From Clostridiales bacterium (GTDB taxonomy: Bacteria > Bacillota > Clostridia > Christensenellales > DTU072), in contig DUON01000019.1 of assembly GCA_012838805.1 (NCBI GenBank), positions 124,560 to 188,559 on the forward strand: DNA of 64,000 bases, in the 5' to 3' direction. This document shows, piece by piece, positions 18,272 through 26,275 of the stretch. A program made the position numbers and the translations under genes. The notes under the pieces were generated by a model. That model saw nothing but the letters and a program-made list of their open reading frames with translations. It did no database searches and was not told where the DNA came from. Within the stretch, counting starts at the first letter, position 1. Every line of letters starts with the position of its first letter.

Positions 18272-18877
18272 ATGAAAATACAAACCTTAAAAGTAGGATA
18301 TCTACAAACCAATTCTTATATCGTCACATGCGATACGCAGAAAGAGGCGGCTGTCATAGATCCCGGCGGCGACTATGAAAAGATAAGAGCTTATCTTGAA
18401 AGAAACGGAAAAACAGCCGAGGCGGTGCTTTTAACCCACGGTCATTTTGACCATATTCTGGCGGCGAAAAAGCTTCAGGACGACGGCGCAAAGGTCTATA
18501 TAAACACTCTTGACAAAGACTTTTTGGCAAACCCCAAAAGTATAAGTTTTGGTTTTAGAACACAGCCGTTTTCAGCCGATGTACTTTTTAATGACGGTGA
18601 CATAATAACCGTCGGTACACTTCAATTTAAGGTCTTGCATACCCCCGGACATACCAAGGGCAGCAGCTGTTTTATTATCGGAGACACAATTTTCACCGGA
18701 GACACTATGTTTTATCAAGACTATGGCAGAACAGACTTTCCCGGCGGTTCACAAGCAGATATGGAAAACAGCTTAAGAAAGCTTTTGAACTTGCATGGAG
18801 ATTATAATATATTGCCTGGTCACATGCGGGAGAGCACCTTAGAACATGAAAGAAAATACAACCCAATTGTTCTATGA
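18272..18877 (+). CDS. MBL-fold metallo-hydrolase (GloB-like)
   Basis: A metallo-beta-lactamase-fold hydrolase of 201 residues. The metal motif THGHFDHILA is at about residues 55-64, with HTPGHTKGSS, FTGDTMF, and the late histidine in LPGHMREST. This subgroup is annotated as hydroxyacylglutathione hydrolase-like; many Firmicutes lack glutathione, so the true thioester substrate is unknown. Its stop overlaps hemZ (ATGA). Confidence 0.88.
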   Translation: MKIQTLKVGYLQTNSYIVTCDTQKEAAVIDPGGDYEKIRAYLERNGKTAEAVLLTHGHFDHILAAKKLQDDGAKVYINTLDKDFLANPKSISFGFRTQPFSADVLFNDGDIITVGTLQFKVLHTPGHTKGSSCFIIGDTIFTGDTMFYQDYGRTDFPGGSQADMENSLRKLLNLHGDYNILPGHMRESTLEHERKYNPIVL

Positions 18878-20277
18878 AAACCATAAGAGTAAGATTTATA
18901 TTTGATAGAGAAGATTATCTCAACGATGTTCAAGAGATACCCCGAGCCTTCAGCCCTTATCTTGTCATTGACAACGAGGCGGAAGGCTTTTTAAGTCTTA
19001 AGTATTCCTATGAAGAAGGCATTTTTAACTTAACTGTGGAATCAAGTTTTGCAAAAAGCCTATCAAAAAGTATACCCGTTGACGAAAGCGATAAATTAGC
19101 TTATAAGAAACAAAGCAAAACCTTTATAAAAAACATCCTATATGACTATATAAGCACCTCATTGGGCATAGAGTTACCCTACGGGAGCCTTACGGGCGTA
19201 AGACCAACAAAGCTATTCAGAGAGCTTCAGGAAGCCAAAGGCAACGCTTTGGATACCTTAATAAATGATTATAGGGTATCCGCAAACAAAGCAAATCTTA
19301 TAAAAACTGTCGTAATGAACCAAGAATGTCTTTATCAAAAGGACAAAAACCTACGAGACATCTTTGTCAACATTCCCATTTGTCCGTCAAGGTGCAATTA
19401 TTGCTCCTTTATAAGCAGCCGCCTAAGCCATGTAAAGAATCTTTTGGCAAGCTATGTCGAGTGCGTAAGGCGGGAGTTGGAACGGATAAATCAATATATC
19501 TCCAAAGACAATTTAAGCGTCAGAAGCATATATGTGGGCGGCGGCACTCCCACTTGCATAGGAGAAGAGTATTTGAACGCTATTCTCTCTTCATTAAAGG
19601 ACTACAATTGTGAATTCACCGTCGAGGCGGGAAGACCAGACGCCATAGATGACGATATCTTAAGATGTATGCGCCAAAACAATGTCACCAGGATTTCCGT
19701 CAACCCCCAGAGCATGAACCGAAAGACCTTGAAAAAAATTGGGCGCAACCATACCGTTGAGGATGTCTATAAAGCTGTGGAAAAAGCAAAAAGGCAAGGT
19801 TTTATAATAAATATGGATATTATCGCTCTATTGGAGGACGAAACCTTAACCGATTTTGAAAATACAGTGGAGAAAGTTTTGGCTTTGGACACTGAAAACA
19901 TCACCGTCCACACCTTGTCCATAAAAAGAGGGGCAGAGATTTCCGACCAGATAAGAAGCGAGTTCGGCTTGGCGTCAAAAATGGTCGATTACGCCCATAA
20001 AAGGCTTATGGCAAGCGGTTATCGCCCTTATTATATGTACAGACAAAAAAATATCGCCGATAATCTGGAAAACACAGGCTTTGCAAAACCCTCTAAGGAA
20101 TGCATCTATAATATCGATGTCATGGAAGAAAGCATTGGTATCTTGGGGGCGGGAGCGGGGGCGATGTCAAAATTCTTATATGACTCAAACCGCATAGAAC
20201 GCGCCTACAATCCCAAAGGCATTAAGGAATATATAAAGAGAATAGACGAAGTCGTCGCAAAGAAAAACTTTTGTTGA
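18874..20277 (+). CDS. hemZ: HemZ-type radical SAM oxidase
   Basis: A radical SAM protein of 467 residues of the coproporphyrinogen dehydrogenase HemZ type. The first 165 residues form the HemZ-specific N-terminal domain, with the signature SLTGVRPTKLFREL. The SAM/4Fe-4S cluster motif is CPSRCNYC (C170, C174, C177), and GGGTPT follows. HemZ function is less settled than that of HemN, and no other heme gene is nearby, so the substrate is open. It is the last gene of the thyA-led group. Confidence 0.88.
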   Translation: MKTIRVRFIFDREDYLNDVQEIPRAFSPYLVIDNEAEGFLSLKYSYEEGIFNLTVESSFAKSLSKSIPVDESDKLAYKKQSKTFIKNILYDYISTSLGIELPYGSLTGVRPTKLFRELQEAKGNALDTLINDYRVSANKANLIKTVVMNQECLYQKDKNLRDIFVNIPICPSRCNYCSFISSRLSHVKNLLASYVECVRRELERINQYISKDNLSVRSIYVGGGTPTCIGEEYLNAILSSLKDYNCEFTVEAGRPDAIDDDILRCMRQNNVTRISVNPQSMNRKTLKKIGRNHTVEDVYKAVEKAKRQGFIINMDIIALLEDETLTDFENTVEKVLALDTENITVHTLSIKRGAEISDQIRSEFGLASKMVDYAHKRLMASGYRPYYMYRQKNIADNLENTGFAKPSKECIYNIDVMEESIGILGAGAGAMSKFLYDSNRIERAYNPKGIKEYIKRIDEVVAKKNFC

Positions 20278-20306
20278 AAGGCGGACTCATTTATTTTATT
20301 TTATTA

Positions 20307-20335
20307 TTGATTAATCTTTTTCAGTATGTTATATT
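20307..20335 (+). promoter_or_regulatory. Promoter of the surface lipoprotein gene
   Basis: TTGATT at 20307-20312, 17 bases, TATATT at 20330-20335. The mRNA leader would be about 65 bases, with GACAGGAGAC just before the ATG at 20407. Confidence 0.65.
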
Positions 20336-20406
20336 ATATATTATAGGAGTTTCGCGTAGGTGTTTTCATCTGCGCTTTAGACAAGTGTAATGACAGGAGA
20401 CATTTC

Positions 20407-23400
20407 ATGAGAAAACCATTTGTTAAGCTAATTTTGCCGTTACTTATCATCATTCTTTCTTTCACCATTGTGGCTTGCACGGGAGCGAACGAAGAGGACG
20501 AGGGCGGCTCAGACGAAATTAAAGATGTCGTATCCATCAGCATAGATTCCTCCACAATACCCACAAGTGCGATAGCCGGTCAAGTAGACCTATCACAAAT
20601 AAAACTCTTGGTACTGACAAAAAGCGGCGAAGTGGTATCAATCAGCCTTACCGAAGATATGATAGCCACTTTTGACAAAAACAAGCTTAACAGAGTGGGA
20701 ACTCACCATATCAATGTAGTTTATGGCGGAATGACCGTCAAATTTATCCTTTACATAAAAGAAGCTCCAGTGGTCGAACATGTCATTACCATACACGACG
20801 GGGCACCGCTTGGCGAGGAATTGGGAGAGAACAATATTTGGTCCGGCTCTTTTCCCAAAGGTTCGAGAATCGCCATAAGGGCACGAGACCGAGACGACGA
20901 AGGATATTATTTCCATTCTTGGCGCATTGAAGGTCAAGTCTATAACGAGAATCAGTCATGTTACATAGATATCAATAGAAACATTGTCATTTATGCCCAC
21001 TATGAGATTATGACTTTCCAAGTGCTGTTTGACAGCCAAGGCGGCGACTATGTACGCCAAATGAATACCAGAATTATTGAAGAAAGCCCAGTTACTAACA
21101 AAACGGAGTGTGTTTTCCTCGGCTGGATGGAAAAGGACACCCAGACCATGGTCACTTTCCCGTATACTGTCACAAAGAATACAACTTTAGTAGCGGTATG
21201 GGAAGAGCTGGGGCTTGTTTTTGACAAAACCCCGGCGGATAACGGTTATACTGTTGTCGACTATGTATATACGGGCAGCAGAACAAGCCTGACCATACCC
21301 GAAAAGCACAATGATATTAATGTTATCGCTATCGACAAAGACGCTTTCAAAAACGCCACCACTCTTCAAGACCTCACTTTGCCGAGGTATCTTGAAAAGA
21401 TAGACGACTATGCGTTTGTGAATTGCGTAAACCTTTTGAATATAAACGCACATCCCCAAAGTGAATATTTCACCTCAATAAACGGTGTGCTCTACAAGGA
21501 TGACACGCTTGTGGCATATCCCGCAGGTCGCATGGGCGTCAATTTTGACTTTAACTTATTGCCTTCGACTATTACAAAAATAGGCACTGCGGCGTTCTAT
21601 AACGCCAATCTTGGCAGCATAGATATCAGCTCCCATATCCAGTCAATAGGCGACGACGCCTTTAATTCCAGAACGATAGACAATGTGGTTTTCCACTCTG
21701 CCGCTCCCTCATTCATGGGCAACAACCTCTTCAACGACAATATAAACCACATCTTTGTCAGAAATATGCAACATATGGACGGGTTCCTTAATCTCAATGA
21801 CAGTGTCTTTGTAAAAGAACCTAGTATATATCCGCAAAAGGTCAATGTAATGAAAGCAAAGATTAAGGAATATCAGACCATAACCATTGGAGCGTATCAA
21901 AATACCTTTATGTATAGGGTTATCACAAGGGATACTGGCGGCGTTCAAGCCGAGTCCTTGGAGATTTTCGCCGCAGACAGAAGTCTTAAGCAAATCTCTA
22001 TCCCCACAGTAAATATAATATCAAGACAAATCACATCCATAGGAAGATACGCTTTCAGCTATTGCTATAACCTTGAAACGCTGACTGTGCCTCACCAGTC
22101 CAGCGTGGACAGAATCTTACAGGGTGCGTTCGACAACACCAAATGGCAGATAGAACGAAACCACAACCATATCATAGACGATATGATTATTATCAACGGT
22201 ATTTTATTTAGGGCTTTGGACAACAGAAGCGAGTATGTCATTCCCCATGTCGTCCAAAAAGTAGCCGAAGAAAGCTTCCAAAATATGGACAAACTGACAA
22301 AAGTCCAATTCGCCACCGACAGCAACGGACAGCTGAGAGTGACCTCTATCGAGGCGAACGCCTTTAAAGACTGCATTAATTTGAATAATATAATTATACC
22401 CCATACCGTAAACCGTATCGGAAAGAGTGCGTTTGAAAACACCCGCTTAAGAAGCTTTTACATTCAAGATACTGTGGAAAGACCCTCTCAGCTTTTGAGA
22501 ATAGAGGATTTCGCATTTAGAAACGCCGTCGAGCTTACCGAGATTTCATTGGGCAACTTTGTCAACCATATTGGCTTGGGAGTATTCAACGGATGCTTCT
22601 CTCTTGAAAGGATAATGATAAACCAAAGCCCGTCCACCAACAGCGAGTATTTTGTGGTCAAAGAGGGCGTCTTATACCAGAAAAACAAAGATTTGGTGGG
22701 TGAGATAGACAACTTTGGACAGATTTTGCACACTTACCCCGCAGGTAGAATAGCCGATGTGTACGAACTGCCCCTTGTCGGTATGACAGGCGTCACCCAT
22801 ATATTGCCGTACGCTTTTTATTACAGCAATATCACGGCGATAAAAGCGCCCTCTACCTTGGCATTCATTCAGGAAAACGCTATTATTGTTCCCCAGCTTG
22901 TATATATTGAGTTCAGCTCCGAGATTCCCGTGCCCACTTTCTCCAGGCTGTTCCCTGAATACAGTGCGCAATATGTAATAATAAACGAGCACGACACCGC
23001 CGATTACTCCACCTTTGGGTTCCCAGAAGGAGTTATGGTCAAGAGCAATGAAATAGATACATCCAGTCTATTGGGCATGATTGAAAACGGCGAGGGCGAC
23101 AAGTTTGTCTACCGCAATGACCATAGGGGCGTCTACATCGTGGCAGCGGAACGCGCCAAGGCGTCCTTGAATGTTCCCCATAATGTAACAATTGGTGAAG
23201 ATACCCTTGACATAATAGGTTTGGAAGGTCACGCCTTTAGGGGAAATATCCTTAAGGAGCTTATTCTTCCATATACCATTGAAACAATAAACGCATATGC
23301 ACTTTACTATTGTACGGATTTAAGAAAGCTGACCTCCAACAGCTTGATACCTCCAGAATTGAGCTACCTATCCGAGGAAGAGCCCGAAGAGCTTATCAGT

Positions 23401-25197
23401 TTTCACCCCGATATATTTATAGAAAACTTGCTTATATTCGTTCCCGAAGAACAGCGGGATACATACGCCGACGAATGGCCCACCCATATTGATTTTATAA
23501 TACCTATCGGGCAGTATCCTCAAGTCGTATTTGAGCCCAACGGCGGCGACGAGCCCAGAGTCATAGACCCCACCACAGGCAACGAAATCGACATTACCCA
23601 AAGAGAAGATATCCCATATCTGCCCAGAACCGAAAGAAGAGGATATATGTTTGAGGGTTGGTATGAAAATGCGGAATTTGAGGGCGAGCCCGTCACATTC
23701 CCATATACAAAATATAGGAATATTGTCCTATATGCAAAATGGGCGGTTCAGGAATTTGAAATCGTGTTCTTATCCCATGGCGGAAGTGAAATACCCAGTA
23801 TGTTGGTGAGATACGGCGAATCTTATGTATTGCCCGTTCCCCAAAGAGACGGCTATAACTTCTTAGGCTGGTTTGATGCCGCAGACGAAACCCTGCAATA
23901 TACCGACCACGAGGGCATAGGTCTTGGCGTTGGAGAGGGAGAGGCGAACGGAACATGGGGGCTTATCCAAAATGAGGCTTTTGAACTTGTCGCTCGCTGG
24001 CAAGAAGCTGAATATATCGTCACTTATGACCCGAACGGAGGCGAGATACTTGACGGATACGGCAATCCCGTAACCCAAAAAATTGTTACATATAACAATA
24101 CCTTTACGCTTGATGTTCCTCAGAGAGAGGGATATGAGTTCAGAGGCTGGAGGGATGAATACAATACTCCCATTACCGACAATTCAGGCAAAAGCTTTGA
24201 CAAGTGGCTGTTCTTTGAAAACAAGACCCTATATGCACGCTGGACAGCCTTGTCCTACAAGGTACAGTTTGACGACGGTTTTGGCGGATATTATGACCAA
24301 ATTGAAGTTACCTATGGCAGCGACGATTTTGAATTTCCCGTACCTTTCAGAGAAGATTCGGTATTCTTTGGCTGGTATGACGGAGTGGGCGGAACGGGAA
24401 CGCAGTATACCGACCAGTACGGAAAGGGCGTCAGAGCCTGGGATAAGGTCTCACAGAACGGCGACCCCATAACCCTATACGCTCAATGGCCGATTGATAT
24501 CTCCACAATTGCGGACTTTGAATTGATAAGGAACAATCCCGAGGGCAGCTATATCCTCACCAATGATATAGTCATCAATGTGGATTGGACTCCCATTGGC
24601 ATAGACGCCGACACTCCGTTTACAGGCATTTTGGACGGAAACGGCTACTCTATCCTTAATCTGACCTTGAACAGCCAGCATAATGGCTATCTGGGACTTA
24701 TCGGATACAACAAGGGTATAGTCAGAAATCTGAATCTTGGCATAGTCTTTGAGGACGGGCAGCCCGATTATAGCGGCAAAGCTGAATTCAACATCTATGG
24801 AAACAAGGAATTCTATGTGGGAGGCATAGCCGGCTATAACGAAGGGCTTATCCAAAATTGCCAAGTGGCGGCTATAATAAATGTCGAGCTCAATGCAGAC
24901 AACACCAATATGTATGTCGGCGGTGTGGCGGGCTATAACAGCGGAAGAATAGAAAACACCAAAGCAACCGTTGAGATTGAGGCTGAATTCGCTTACGAAG
25001 TTATTTCGGAGGGCGAGAAATATATCGGCTCAATAGCGGGCTATCACGCCTTAGAGGGCATGATTGACGGCTGCTATTATAATAGGATAATGGCTTCCGC
25101 GGGCGAATCTTTCGCCTGCGGAAACGAAGAAGAGCCCGAAACCCTTGGGGGATACTATAACACCACGGGAACGGTAAGCGACGCTTTCTTCTGGTAG
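20407..25197 (+). CDS. BspA/InlB-like surface lipoprotein with C-terminal GLUG repeats
   Basis: A 1596-residue secreted lipoprotein. The signal peptide ends in the lipobox IVAC at about residue 24, so it would be lipid-anchored outside the membrane. An Ig-like domain follows (about 40-120), then one InlB B-repeat (about 205-270, ending FLGWME). A long block of BspA-type leucine-rich repeats runs from about 275 to 1010, with units such as SIGRYAFSYCYNLETLTV. Four more InlB B-repeats follow at about 1035-1355 (YMFEGWYE, NFLGWFD, EFRGWRD, FFGWYDG). GLUG-like repeats end the protein (YVGGIAGYNEGLIQNC, YVGGVAGYNSGRIENT). These modules usually mediate adhesion; binding partners are unknown. It has its own promoter. 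Confidence 0.9.
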   Translation: MRKPFVKLILPLLIIILSFTIVACTGANEEDEGGSDEIKDVVSISIDSSTIPTSAIAGQVDLSQIKLLVLTKSGEVVSISLTEDMIATFDKNKLNRVGTHHINVVYGGMTVKFILYIKEAPVVEHVITIHDGAPLGEELGENNIWSGSFPKGSRIAIRARDRDDEGYYFHSWRIEGQVYNENQSCYIDINRNIVIYAHYEIMTFQVLFDSQGGDYVRQMNTRIIEESPVTNKTECVFLGWMEKDTQTMVTFPYTVTKNTTLVAVWEELGLVFDKTPADNGYTVVDYVYTGSRTSLTIPEKHNDINVIAIDKDAFKNATTLQDLTLPRYLEKIDDYAFVNCVNLLNINAHPQSEYFTSINGVLYKDDTLVAYPAGRMGVNFDFNLLPSTITKIGTAAFYNANLGSIDISSHIQSIGDDAFNSRTIDNVVFHSAAPSFMGNNLFNDNINHIFVRNMQHMDGFLNLNDSVFVKEPSIYPQKVNVMKAKIKEYQTITIGAYQNTFMYRVITRDTGGVQAESLEIFAADRSLKQISIPTVNIISRQITSIGRYAFSYCYNLETLTVPHQSSVDRILQGAFDNTKWQIERNHNHIIDDMIIINGILFRALDNRSEYVIPHVVQKVAEESFQNMDKLTKVQFATDSNGQLRVTSIEANAFKDCINLNNIIIPHTVNRIGKSAFENTRLRSFYIQDTVERPSQLLRIEDFAFRNAVELTEISLGNFVNHIGLGVFNGCFSLERIMINQSPSTNSEYFVVKEGVLYQKNKDLVGEIDNFGQILHTYPAGRIADVYELPLVGMTGVTHILPYAFYYSNITAIKAPSTLAFIQENAIIVPQLVYIEFSSEIPVPTFSRLFPEYSAQYVIINEHDTADYSTFGFPEGVMVKSNEIDTSSLLGMIENGEGDKFVYRNDHRGVYIVAAERAKASLNVPHNVTIGEDTLDIIGLEGHAFRGNILKELILPYTIETINAYALYYCTDLRKLTSNSLIPPELSYLSEEEPEELISFHPDIFIENLLIFVPEEQRDTYADEWPTHIDFIIPIGQYPQVVFEPNGGDEPRVIDPTTGNEIDITQREDIPYLPRTERRGYMFEGWYENAEFEGEPVTFPYTKYRNIVLYAKWAVQEFEIVFLSHGGSEIPSMLVRYGESYVLPVPQRDGYNFLGWFDAADETLQYTDHEGIGLGVGEGEANGTWGLIQNEAFELVARWQEAEYIVTYDPNGGEILDGYGNPVTQKIVTYNNTFTLDVPQREGYEFRGWRDEYNTPITDNSGKSFDKWLFFENKTLYARWTALSYKVQFDDGFGGYYDQIEVTYGSDDFEFPVPFREDSVFFGWYDGVGGTGTQYTDQYGKGVRAWDKVSQNGDPITLYAQWPIDISTIADFELIRNNPEGSYILTNDIVINVDWTPIGIDADTPFTGILDGNGYSILNLTLNSQHNGYLGLIGYNKGIVRNLNLGIVFEDGQPDYSGKAEFNIYGNKEFYVGGIAGYNEGLIQNCQVAAIINVELNADNTNMYVGGVAGYNSGRIENTKATVEIEAEFAYEVISEGEKYIGSIAGYHALEGMIDGCYYNRIMASAGESFACGNEEEPETLGGYYNTTGTVSDAFFW

Positions 25198-25241
25198 AAG
25201 GTCAATAAATAGATTTTTATTGATATTTCGACGTATTTTAG

Positions 25242-25270
25242 TTTACATCGCCATTCAATTATGGTATATT
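25242..25270 (+). promoter_or_regulatory. Promoter of rpsO
   Basis: TTTACA at 25242-25247, a 17-base spacer and TATATT at 25265-25270, ending about 10 bases before the structured leader. Confidence 0.7.
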
Positions 25271-25280
25271 TAATCATGTG

Positions 25281-25330
25281 CCTTTAGCTATGTAAGGATT
25301 CGCTCCTAAAGGATCTTACATTGCTTAAGG
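25281..25330 (+). promoter_or_regulatory. Structured rpsO leader
   Basis: Nested stems are visible: CCTTTAGC (25281-25288) with GCTTAAGG (25323-25330), one mismatch; ATGTAAG (25290-25296) with CTTACAT (25315-25321), perfect; and an inner AGGA/TCCT. Such leaders before rpsO are typically bound by S15 itself to repress translation. The autoregulatory role here is inferred from position and structure. Confidence 0.65.
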
Positions 25331-25361
25331 TGAATAAAGAAATATTTTTAGGAGGTTGGAT

Positions 25362-26105
25362 ATGGAAGATCTGACAAAACAAGCTGAAGAAAAAGCTGTT
25401 GAAAAAGAAGAAAAGGTATCTGAAAATGTCGAGCAAGAGGGCAAAGAGGAAGCCGCTAAGGTAGAAAAAGAGGAAAAGACCCTGCCCGAAGAAAAGACCG
25501 AAAAAAAGGCAAAAGAAGCCAAAAAAGCTGACAAAGAAGAAGCCAAACCCAAACAAGAAAAAGCCGAAGAGCTAGAAAACAAACCTGAACCAAAGGCTGA
25601 AACCCCTCAGGAAGAAAAGGTCGAAGAAAAGGCAGAAGAAAAGGTCGAGGAAAAAGCTGAAGAAAAGGCAGAAGAAAAGGCTGAAGAAAAGAACGAGGAA
25701 AAGGTCGAAGAAAAGGCAGAAGAAAAGACCGAAGAAAAGATCTCAGAACCCATAAAAGAAGAGACTGAAGTCGAAATTGAGGCGAAAAAAGAAGCTGCTA
25801 AAGTCGAAGAAGAAAAGACTTTGAAAGCAAAAAAGGCAAAGCCTGAAGAGAGCAAAAAAACAAAAATAATTCAAAAGTTCAGAAGAGCTGAAAACGATAC
25901 GGGCTCTCCCGAAGTTCAAATCGCTCTTTTGACCGAGAGAATAAACCACTTGAACGAGCATCTCTCAGTTCACAAGAAAGACTTCCACTCCAGAAGAGGA
26001 CTTTTGAAAATGATAGGTAAGAGAAGAAGACTTTTGAAGTACTTGAGAATAAAGGACATCGAGAGATACAGGGCGCTTATTGCCGAACTAGGTTTGAGAA
26101 AGTAA
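25362..26105 (+). CDS. rpsO: Ribosomal protein S15 with long charged N-terminal extension
   Basis: The C-terminal part (from about residue 165) is a normal S15: [40 protein letters not shown], and [13 protein letters not shown]15 binds 16S rRNA early in 30S assembly and is normally 88-89 residues. Here 247 residues are encoded because about 165 residues rich in Glu, Lys and Ala precede it. They include about 11 tandem EEKx tetrads encoded by a 12-base repeat. The frame is continuous, and AGGAGG (25350-25355) sits six bases before the ATG at 25362. The S15 core has no nearby ATG or GTG start; an in-frame TTG at 25821 is the only plausible internal one. The extension is probably disordered or a single charged helix; its role is unknown. 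Confidence 0.93.
   Translation: MEDLTKQAEEKAVEKEEKVSENVEQEGKEEAAKVEKEEKTLPEEKTEKKAKEAKKADKEEAKPKQEKAEELENKPEPKAETPQEEKVEEKAEEKVEEKAEEKAEEKAEEKNEEKVEEKAEEKTEEKISEPIKEETEVEIEAKKEAAKVEEEKTLKAKKAKPEESKKTKIIQKFRRAENDTGSPEVQIALLTERINHLNEHLSVHKKDFHSRRGLLKMIGKRRRLLKYLRIKDIERYRALIAELGLRK
25611..25739 (+). repeat. 12-base tandem repeat in rpsO
   Basis: About 11 copies of the 12-base unit GAAGAAAAGGYH, with third-position and last-codon variation, encode [16 protein letters not shown] tetrads. The unit length keeps the frame, so copy number could change without frameshift. Confidence 0.9.
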
Positions 26106-26125
26106 CAAACTTTTATAATTAAATA

Positions 26126-26157
26126 AAACGGGGTTGGTATCTCAACCCCATTTTATT
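26126..26157 (+). terminator. Terminator after rpsO
   Basis: GGGGTTG at 26130-26136 pairs with CAACCCC at 26143-26149, extended by AAAA/TTTT, followed by T-rich sequence. It ends rpsO transcription before pnp. Confidence 0.8.
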
Positions 26158-26243
26158 ATATCAGAATGAAGGTAAAGATTTTATTTTCAGGATATGGTTA
26201 CTTAATTAAGGAAATAATAAAAAGAAAAATATATAATGAAACA

Positions 26244-26261
26244 GCTTGCTGGGAGGCAAGC
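26244..26261 (+). other. Short hairpin just upstream of the pnp ribosome site
   Basis: GCTTGC (26244-26249) and GCAAGC (26256-26261) form a perfect 6-bp stem with a six-base loop. It ends four bases before AGGAGG. A TATAAT lies at 26232-26237, but no good -35 was found. It could influence pnp mRNA stability; PNPase autoregulation through its leader is known in other bacteria. Confidence 0.4.
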
Positions 26262-26275
26262 GATAGGAGGACTTA

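Noticed and set aside
25611..25739. Short regular repeats that could suggest a CRISPR array
   Set aside because: The repeats are contiguous 12-base units without spacers and are in frame in a coding region.
25284..25855. Serine/phenylalanine-rich frames antisense to the rpsO repeat
   Set aside because: They are mirror images of the GAAGAAAAG repeat; low complexity alone explains them.
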